Below, in pieces: positions 24,472 to 30,524 of a stretch of DNA of 30,524 nucleotides (positions are counted from its first letter, which is position 1; each line of letters begins with the position of its first letter). The position numbers were made by a program, and so were the translations under genes. Source of the DNA: Deinococcus hopiensis KR-140 (GTDB lineage: Bacteria; Deinococcota; Deinococci; Deinococcales; Deinococcaceae); contig CALPYF020000046.1 of the NCBI GenBank assembly GCA_943327755.2, positions 1 through 30,524 of the forward strand, in the 5' to 3' direction. Below the pieces are notes generated by a model. It had not been told where the DNA came from and ran no database searches. It was given only the letters and a program-made list of their open reading frames with translations.

Positions 24472-24501
24472 CCATCTGCCATCAGCCTCTTGCCATCTGC
24501 C
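24472..24501 (+). repeat. CCATCTGCC direct repeats between purC and purS
   Basis: CCATCTGCC occurs twice, separated by 12 nt, just before the purS ribosome-binding site. The extended form CCATCTGCCAT also occurs at 4582-4592 beside another gene end, where CCATCT follows again. Confidence 0.35.
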
Positions 24502-24519
24502 CTCCGAAGGAGCCCCACC

Positions 24520-24795
24520 ATGTCCACCTTTAAAGCGAAAGTGTTCGTGACCCTGAAGCCCAGCATTCTTGACCCGCAGGGCCGCACCGTGGAGCGGGCG
24601 CTGTCGCACCTCGATCACGGGAACGTGAGTGGAGTGCGCGTCGGGAAGTACATCGAACTGACCCTCTCGGGCAGCCGCGCGGAGGTGGAGGCGCAGCTGA
24701 AGGACATCACCGAGAACGTGCTGAGCAACCCCGTGATGGAGGACGCCCGCTGGGAGATCAGTGAACAACAGGGCGAGGAGCTGGTCGGGGCGTGA
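24520..24795 (+). CDS. purS: FGAM synthase subunit PurS
   Basis: The 91-residue protein is the small structural subunit that links PurQ and PurL in the three-part FGAM synthetase. It has the typical KAKVFVTLKPSILDPQGRTVERAL start and the SGVRVGKYIEL strand; the C-terminal part (NPVMEDARWEI) matches the family. AAGGAG (24507-24512) lies 7 nt before the ATG, which excludes the in-frame ATG at 24490. The stop overlaps the GTG of purQ (GTGA), consistent with equal production of subunits. Confidence 0.95.
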   Translation: MSTFKAKVFVTLKPSILDPQGRTVERALSHLDHGNVSGVRVGKYIELTLSGSRAEVEAQLKDITENVLSNPVMEDARWEISEQQGEELVGA

Positions 24796-25463
24796 AGACG
24801 GCCGTCATCCAGTTTCCCGGCAGCAACTGCGACGGCGACGCGCTGCACGCCGCGCAGCTGCTTCTCGATCAGGACGCGCAGTTCGTGTGGCACACCGAGG
24901 CCGGACTCCCGCAGGGTACGGAGCTGGTGTTCCTGCCCGGCGGGTTCAGTTACGGCGATCACCTGCGCAGCGGCGCGATTGCCGCGCGCAGCCCGATCAT
25001 GCAGGCTGTCAAGGCGCACGCCGAACGCGGCGGATATGTGCTGGGCGTCTGCAACGGCTTCCAGGTCCTGACCGAGTCCGGCCTGCTGCCCGGCGCACTC
25101 TCGCGCAACCGGGACCTGCACTTCCTGTGCCGCCCCGTGCACCTGCGCGTGGAGAACACCGGCACGGCGTTCACCGGCGCGTACACGAAGGGGCAGGTCA
25201 TCGAGGTGCCCATCGCGCACGGCGAGGGCAACTACTACGCCGACCCCGAGACGATCGCGCGGCTGGAGGGCGAGGGGCAGGTCGTGTTCCGCTACGTGGA
25301 CAACCCCAACGGCAGCCTGAACGACATCGCCGGGATCGTCAGCGAACGCGGCAACGTGCTGGGCATGATGCCCCACCCCGAACGGGCCGTGGAGGCCCTG
25401 CTGGGCAGCGAGGACGGCCGCGGTCTGTTCGACAGCCTGAAGGGCGCGCTGGTGTCCCGGTGA
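24792..25463 (+). CDS. purQ: FGAM synthase glutaminase subunit PurQ
   Basis: The 223-residue class I glutamine amidotransferase supplies ammonia to PurL. The nucleophile Cys lies in LGVCNGFQVL and the His-Glu pair in MPHPERAVEAL; the N-terminal VIQFPGSNCDGDAL and LPGGFSYGDHLRSGAIA are PurQ signatures. It starts with GTG inside the purS stop and ends inside the GTG of the DinB-like gene, so three genes are translationally linked. Confidence 0.96.
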   Translation: MKTAVIQFPGSNCDGDALHAAQLLLDQDAQFVWHTEAGLPQGTELVFLPGGFSYGDHLRSGAIAARSPIMQAVKAHAERGGYVLGVCNGFQVLTESGLLPGALSRNRDLHFLCRPVHLRVENTGTAFTGAYTKGQVIEVPIAHGEGNYYADPETIARLEGEGQVVFRYVDNPNGSLNDIAGIVSERGNVLGMMPHPERAVEALLGSEDGRGLFDSLKGALVSR

Positions 25464-25951
25464 CCACCCCGTCGCCCGGTGCCGTGACGGCCTACCTGGC
25501 CGAGCAGTTCCGCAGTGAACTGGAGCTGTTCCGCGCCGCGCTGGAGCAGACGCCGGGCGACGCCTTCCACACGGCCCGCCTGGGCCACAGCCCCGCGTGG
25601 CACGCCCTGCACATCTCCGAGTGGCTGCGCCTGATGGTCCTCGACGACCGCACGCCGAACTACCACCACCTCGGGTGGGAGGACAACGCCCGCGTGCAGG
25701 CGCTGGGCACCCAGCCCGCGCCCGTCCGCGAGAACGACCCGCGCGAGCAGATCCTGGCCGCGCTGGAACAGACCGGCGCGCAGGTCGTCGCGTGGCTGGA
25801 ACAGGCCGACGACAGCGCCCTGGACGGCGAGGTCTTCAGCGCCGCCACCCCCAGTGGCACCCGCCCCCGCCGCCTCGCCCTCGGCATGCAGCTGCGCCAC
25901 GTCGGCTACCACCGCGGACAGCTGAACCTCCTGCTGAAATCGCAGGCGTGA
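25460..25951 (+). CDS. DinB/YfiT-like putative metalloenzyme
   Basis: The 163-residue four-helix-bundle protein fits the DinB superfamily: H48 and H51 in SPAWHALHISEW and H147 and H151 in RHVGYHRGQLN, the C-terminal motif that binds a divalent metal. The family is expanded in Deinococcus and includes thiol-dependent transferases, but this member has no known role. Its GTG start overlaps the purQ stop (GTGA), so it is made together with PurQ although it is not part of purine synthesis. It could be a hitchhiker or act on a purine-related or bacillithiol-linked metabolite. Confidence 0.8.
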   Translation: MTTPSPGAVTAYLAEQFRSELELFRAALEQTPGDAFHTARLGHSPAWHALHISEWLRLMVLDDRTPNYHHLGWEDNARVQALGTQPAPVRENDPREQILAALEQTGAQVVAWLEQADDSALDGEVFSAATPSGTRPRRLALGMQLRHVGYHRGQLNLLLKSQA

Positions 25952-25988
25952 CCCACACCCCCTCTTCCCCACTCCCGATCCATCCCCG

Positions 25989-26008
25989 CCCGGGCCGCGC
26001 CCGGGTTT
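25989..26008 (+). promoter_or_regulatory. Hairpin before purL
   Basis: CCCGGG-CCGCG-CCCGGG followed by TTT lies 2 nt before the AAGGAG of purL. It could be a weak attenuator or a structure that tunes purL translation. Confidence 0.35.
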
Positions 26009-26021
26009 GCAAGGAGCTTCA

Positions 26022-28250
26022 ATGACGCAAGCCGCCACCCTCCGCGACCGTGCGGGCACGTTTGGCCTGTCCACCGAAGAATTCGACCTGCTCGTCACGC
26101 GTATCGGCCGGGAGCCGAACGCGCTGGAGGCCGCCATCGTGGGCGCCATGTGGAGCGAGCACTGCGGCTACAAGAACAGCCGCCCGCTGTTCCGGCACTT
26201 CCCCACGACCGGGCCGCAGGTGCTGCAGGGTCCCGGTGAGAACGCGGGCGTGGTGGATATCGGGGACGGGTGGGGCGTGGCGTTCAAGATGGAGAGCCAC
26301 AACCACCCGTCGGCGGTGGAGCCGGTGCAGGGCGCGGCGACGGGCGTGGGCGGCATCCTGCGCGACATCTTCGCGATGGGCGCGCGGCCCTTCGCGGTGC
26401 TGGACTCCCTGCGCTTCGGGAACCCGGACAGCCCCCGCACCCGCTTTCTGCTGAACGGCGTGGTGGAGGGCATCGCGCACTACGGCAACGCGATCGGCGT
26501 GCCCACGGTGGGCGGCGAGGTGACCTTCCACCCCAGCTACCAGGAGAACCCGCTCGTGAACGTGATGGCGCTGGGCCTGCTGCGCCACGAGGATCTGGCG
26601 AAGGGGACGATGGGTGAGGTCGGGAACACCATCGTGTACGTGGGGAGCAAGACCGGGCGCGACGGGCTGGGTGGCGCGGTGTTCGCGTCCGCCGACCTCA
26701 GCAACGCCAGTCAGGCGGACCGCCCCGCCGTGCAGGTGGGCGACCCGTTCATGGAGAAACTGCTGCTGGAGGCGACGCTGGAGGCCATCCAGGCGGGCGT
26801 CGTGGCGGGCGTGCAGGACATGGGCGCCGCCGGACTGGTCAGCAGCACCTGCGAGATGGCGTACCGCGCCGGGCTGGGCATCACCATGGACCTCGATCTG
26901 GTGCCCACCCGCGAGGACGGCATGGTGCCCATGGAGCTGTGCCTGAGCGAGTCGCAGGAGCGCATGATCCTGGTGCCCGTGCCCGGCAAGGAGCAGGAGT
27001 TGCTGAACCTGCTCGCCAAGTGGGAACTGGACGTGGTGACCATCGGGCAGGTGGAGGCGCACACGAACTACCGCCTGACGTGGCGCGGCGAGGTCGTCTG
27101 CGACCTGCCCGTGGACCTGCTGAACGAGGCGCCCAAGTACACCCGCGAGGGCATCGAATCCGAGGAGATCAGGGCGAAGCGCGAGCGTGACCTGAGCGGC
27201 GTGCCCGTCCCCGGCGACCTCGGCGCGGTCCTCACCGACCTGCTCGCTCATCCCACCATTGCCAGCAAGCGCCCCATCTACCAGCGCTTCGACCATCAGG
27301 TCATGACGAACACCGTCGTCGTGCCCGGCGCCGCCGACGCTGCCGTGATGCGCGTCAAGGGCAGCGGCATGGGCGTGGCCGCCACCAGCGACTGCAACCC
27401 GCGCTTCGTGTACCTCGACCCGTACGCGGGCGCTGCCGCCGCCGTTGCCGAGGCCGCCCGGAACCTCGCCTGCGTGGGCGCCACCCCGCTGGCGATCACG
27501 GACAACCTCAACTTCGGCAACCCCCACCGGCCCGAGGTGTACTACCAGCTGGAACGCGCCGTGCACGGCATCGCGGACGCCTGCCGCGCCCTGAACACGC
27601 CCGTCACCGGCGGGAACGTCAGCCTGTACAACCAGTACACCGAAGGGGACGAACGCGTCGCCATCCACCCCACCCCCACCATCGGCATGGTCGGCGTGCT
27701 GCCCGACGTCACCAAACGCGCCACCATGGACCTCAAGGGCGCCGGCCACACCCTCTACCTGATTGGCGAGCACGCCGACAGCATCGGCGCCAGCCAGTAC
27801 CTCGAAACCGTCCACGGCCTCGAAGCCGGACACGTCCCCACCCTGGACCTGACGCGCGAACAGGCCGTCATCGACGCTGCCCTGCACCTGATCCGCGCGG
27901 GCCTGACCGACACCGCGCACGACTGCGCCGAAGGTGGCCTCGCCGTCGCCCTGAGTGAAATGGCCATCGCGGGCAACACCGGCCTGACCGTCACCCTGAA
28001 CGCCCCCACCACCACCCGCGCCGACGCCCTCCTGTACGGCGAGGCGCACGCCCGCATCCTCATCGCCACCCCCGACGAGGCAGGCACCGAAGCGGCCCTC
28101 AACGCCCAGGGCGTCCCCTTCACCCGCCTCGGCACCACCGGCGGGGACACCGTCACCATTGCCCTCCCAGGGCACCACATACACTTGAGCGTGACCCTCA
28201 GCGCCCTCACCCACGCCTTTACGACCCCCCTCGCGGAGATCCTGGGATGA
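26022..28250 (+). CDS. purL: FGAM synthase large subunit PurL
   Basis: The 742-residue protein is the small-type PurL that converts FGAR to FGAM with ATP, working with PurS and PurQ. Hallmarks are MWSEHCGYKNSR, the ATP/Mg region FKMESHNHPSAVEP, GAATGVGGILRDIFAMGARP, VGGEVTFHPSY and the C-terminal AHDCAEGGLAVALSE. AAGGAG lies 5 nt before the ATG. Codon choice in the last 600 bases shifts towards more C-ending codons than the first part, but the protein is intact. It ends 31 bp before the inverted repeat of the DUF559 cassette. Confidence 0.97.
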   Translation: MTQAATLRDRAGTFGLSTEEFDLLVTRIGREPNALEAAIVGAMWSEHCGYKNSRPLFRHFPTTGPQVLQGPGENAGVVDIGDGWGVAFKMESHNHPSAVEPVQGAATGVGGILRDIFAMGARPFAVLDSLRFGNPDSPRTRFLLNGVVEGIAHYGNAIGVPTVGGEVTFHPSYQENPLVNVMALGLLRHEDLAKGTMGEVGNTIVYVGSKTGRDGLGGAVFASADLSNASQADRPAVQVGDPFMEKLLLEATLEAIQAGVVAGVQDMGAAGLVSSTCEMAYRAGLGITMDLDLVPTREDGMVPMELCLSESQERMILVPVPGKEQELLNLLAKWELDVVTIGQVEAHTNYRLTWRGEVVCDLPVDLLNEAPKYTREGIESEEIRAKRERDLSGVPVPGDLGAVLTDLLAHPTIASKRPIYQRFDHQVMTNTVVVPGAADAAVMRVKGSGMGVAATSDCNPRFVYLDPYAGAAAAVAEAARNLACVGATPLAITDNLNFGNPHRPEVYYQLERAVHGIADACRALNTPVTGGNVSLYNQYTEGDERVAIHPTPTIGMVGVLPDVTKRATMDLKGAGHTLYLIGEHADSIGASQYLETVHGLEAGHVPTLDLTREQAVIDAALHLIRAGLTDTAHDCAEGGLAVALSEMAIAGNTGLTVTLNAPTTTRADALLYGEAHARILIATPDEAGTEAALNAQGVPFTRLGTTGGDTVTIALPGHHIHLSVTLSALTHAFTTPLAEILG

Positions 28251-28281
28251 ACAGCGGCGGGAGCGGTGGTCACGCGGCCAC

Positions 28282-28316
28282 CCCCCTCCCAACCTCCCCC
28301 ACAAGGGGGGAGGAGT
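28282..28316 (+). repeat. Left inverted repeat of the DUF559 cassette
   Basis: This 35-nt arm is matched in inverse orientation at 28688-28722 with 32 of 35 bases the same; the three differences are all A/G. Each arm folds on itself through CCTCCCCC and GGGGGAGG around a short ACAAG-type loop. The left arm ends on the first base of the stop codon of the DUF559 gene. Confidence 0.8.
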
Positions 28317-28681
28317 CACGTCACGCCTGCCAGATGCTCTGCGACGCGCGCCAGCACACCGTCCAGGTTGCCCCGCACCTCATGGTTCCAGAAGCGCAGC
28401 ACCGTGAACCCGTCCCCTGTGAGCTTCGCGTCCCGCAGCCGGTCCGACTCGCTGCCCGCGTGCTGGCTCCCGTCCAGTTCCACCACCAGCCGCGCCGGAT
28501 AGCACACGAAATCCACCACGAACGGCCCGATCACCTCCTGCCGCCGGAAACTCACTCCCAGACCCGCCCAGCGCAACCACGACCACAGCAGCCGTTCCTC
28601 CGGCGTCATGTCCCGCCGCAACCGCCGCGCCACCTCGGTGCTGACGCTTTCCCTCTGTCGCCTACGCTGCATCCCGCCCAT
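28316..28681 (-). CDS. DUF559 endonuclease-like protein
   Basis: The 121-residue protein belongs to the DUF559 group of the restriction-endonuclease/Vsr-like fold. TPEERLLWSWLRWAGLGVSFRRQ leads to FVVDFVCYPARLVVELDGSQH, which holds the D and E-L-D residues expected of a PD-(D/E)XK-type site; the tail reads DAKLTGDGFTVLRFWNHEV. The ATG at 28681 is preferred because GAGGGG lies 7 nt upstream, and that site is part of the right inverted repeat; an ATG at 28672 is possible. It lies head-on between purL and purF. Biological role is not known; it may be a mobile nuclease linked to its flanking repeats. Confidence 0.85.
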   Translation of the reverse strand: MGGMQRRRQRESVSTEVARRLRRDMTPEERLLWSWLRWAGLGVSFRRQEVIGPFVVDFVCYPARLVVELDGSQHAGSESDRLRDAKLTGDGFTVLRFWNHEVRGNLDGVLARVAEHLAGVT

Positions 28682-28687
28682 CTTTTC

Positions 28688-28722
28688 ACCCCTCCCCCCT
28701 CGTGGGGGAGGCTGGGAGGGGG
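28688..28722 (-). repeat. Right inverted repeat of the DUF559 cassette
   Basis: This is the inverse partner of 28282-28316 (32/35 the same). It covers the ribosome-binding site of the DUF559 gene on the minus strand and sits 38 bp before the purF start on the plus strand. Confidence 0.8.
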
Positions 28723-28760
28723 GGCCACGCGCGCCCCCAGCCCCACCTCTGGAGCCTCGC

Positions 28761-30179
<1,419 letters not shown>

Positions 30180-30410
30180 ATGAAAATTATCAACTTGAAA
30201 GTAGATAAATGGCAAATTTTTAGAAATCTAAACATTGACTTTGACCCACGGATTACTTTCATCACAGGAGTTAACACAACGGGCAAGACATCTCTTTGCA
30301 AATTATTAGTAAGTATATTTATATCGCCACAAGATTTTCTCGCAGCCCTTGACGAAAATGATGACCGTAGCACTTTAGAAGTCATCCGGAAATTGCGCGG
30401 AGCAGGATGA
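30180..30410 (+). pseudogene. AT-rich SMC/OLD-like ATPase gene, truncated by an IS
   Basis: Only the first 65 or so residues are genuine: an N-terminal strand pattern MKIINLKVDKWQIFRNLNIDF and the Walker A motif GVNTTGKTS (G30-S38), as in RecF/OLD/AAA-type ATPases found in many defence and repair systems. The DNA is strikingly AT-rich with codons such as ATT, AAA and TTA, unlike all upstream genes, so it was acquired horizontally. The frame then runs into transposase DNA and stops at 30410. It begins 1 nt after the purF stop, using the GGAGG inside the end of purF. The missing part cannot be judged from this window. Confidence 0.75.
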
Positions 30411-30524
30411 CAATGCAGGCCAGCTGAACCATCCCGAGGAAGTTGTCTGCCTTCACTTCATCACGCGTTCGAACCCTCCGGAAGCTCTGCAACCACGCGA
30501 TCGTCCGCTCGACCTTCCAGCGCC
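30375..30524 (-). mobile_element. Insertion sequence, one end in window
   Basis: The change from AT-rich to GC-rich DNA near 30375-30385 marks the IS end next to the transposase stop. The exact terminal repeat and target duplication cannot be fixed because the other end is outside the window. Confidence 0.65.
30382..30524 (-). CDS. IS5-family-like transposase, C-terminal end
   Basis: On the minus strand the last 47 codons of a DDE transposase are readable, ending at TGA 30384-30382. RWKVERTIAWLQSFRRVRTR contains the catalytic Glu in the W-x-V-E-R-T motif, followed by DEVKADNFLGMVQLACIVILLR, typical of IS5-type elements. The rest lies beyond the window, so family group, length and intactness cannot be stated. 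Confidence 0.8.
   Translation of the reverse strand, partial: RWKVERTIAWLQSFRRVRTRDEVKADNFLGMVQLACIVILLRAISG

Noticed and set aside
24432..24533. 33-codon ORF between purC and purS
   Set aside because: Its only upstream purine-rich site is 3 nt from the ATG, and it runs past the purS start out of frame; the peptide mostly translates the CCATCTGCC repeats.
26019..28319. 766-codon minus-strand open frame
   Set aside because: Antisense shadow of purL, whose family motifs are complete on the plus strand.
28281..28725. DUF559 flanks as a CRISPR or simple terminator pair
   Set aside because: There are only two copies, inverted, with no spacers; the arms lack T-runs and enclose a whole gene, so a cassette fits better.

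Overview
This is about 30.5 kb of very GC-rich bacterial chromosome, almost certainly from a Deinococcus species. The reasons are a Dps-1 orthologue with the N-terminal metal site and DNA-binding tail seen in D. radiodurans, a two-domain CbiX protein of the D. radiodurans DR2241 type, several TANNNT -10 boxes placed 6-9 nt before start codons (the leaderless promoters common in Deinococcus), and small intergenic palindromic repeats. No rRNA, tRNA or CRISPR array was seen.

Layout. Positions 1-7.1 kb hold the end of a metallo-beta-lactamase-fold hydrolase, dps, a DUF4385 gene, an aldehyde dehydrogenase coupled to mobA, a small lipoprotein, a prepilin peptidase and a cytochrome P450. Positions 7.3-11.5 kb (minus strand) hold a zinc-ribbon protein, rimO and a secreted alpha/beta hydrolase. 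Positions 11.7-14.0 kb hold the cell-shape and division set minD-minE-rodA; minC is not here. Positions 14.2-21.4 kb are mixed: a DHFR-like reductase, a membrane GGDEF protein, an aldo/keto reductase, three peptidase-type genes (DUF885, S41, M20) and an EF-hand protein.

Positions 21.65-30.18 kb hold the CbiX gene and then a purine operon: purC-purS-purQ-(DinB-like)-purL, with purF further on. purS/purQ/DinB are joined by GTGA overlaps. The purC leader is long and rich in hairpins, and it carries a 32-codon ORF with a good Shine-Dalgarno site whose stop overlaps the purC start (ATGA). Between purL and purF, on the opposite strand, sits a DUF559 nuclease gene framed by near-perfect 35-bp inverted repeats that contain hairpins. 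At the purF stop codon the base composition changes abruptly to AT-rich: an ATPase gene with a Walker A motif starts there and is cut off by an IS5-like transposase running off the window end. This is a boundary between core and accessory DNA.

The most interesting structure is (1) the DUF559 cassette, (2) the modular repeat family sharing TGATACGG ends, with a 21-nt block present in some copies and absent in others, (3) the purC leader ORF, and (4) the foreign ATPase/IS junction at purF. All assignments are from reading the sequence; no database search was run.
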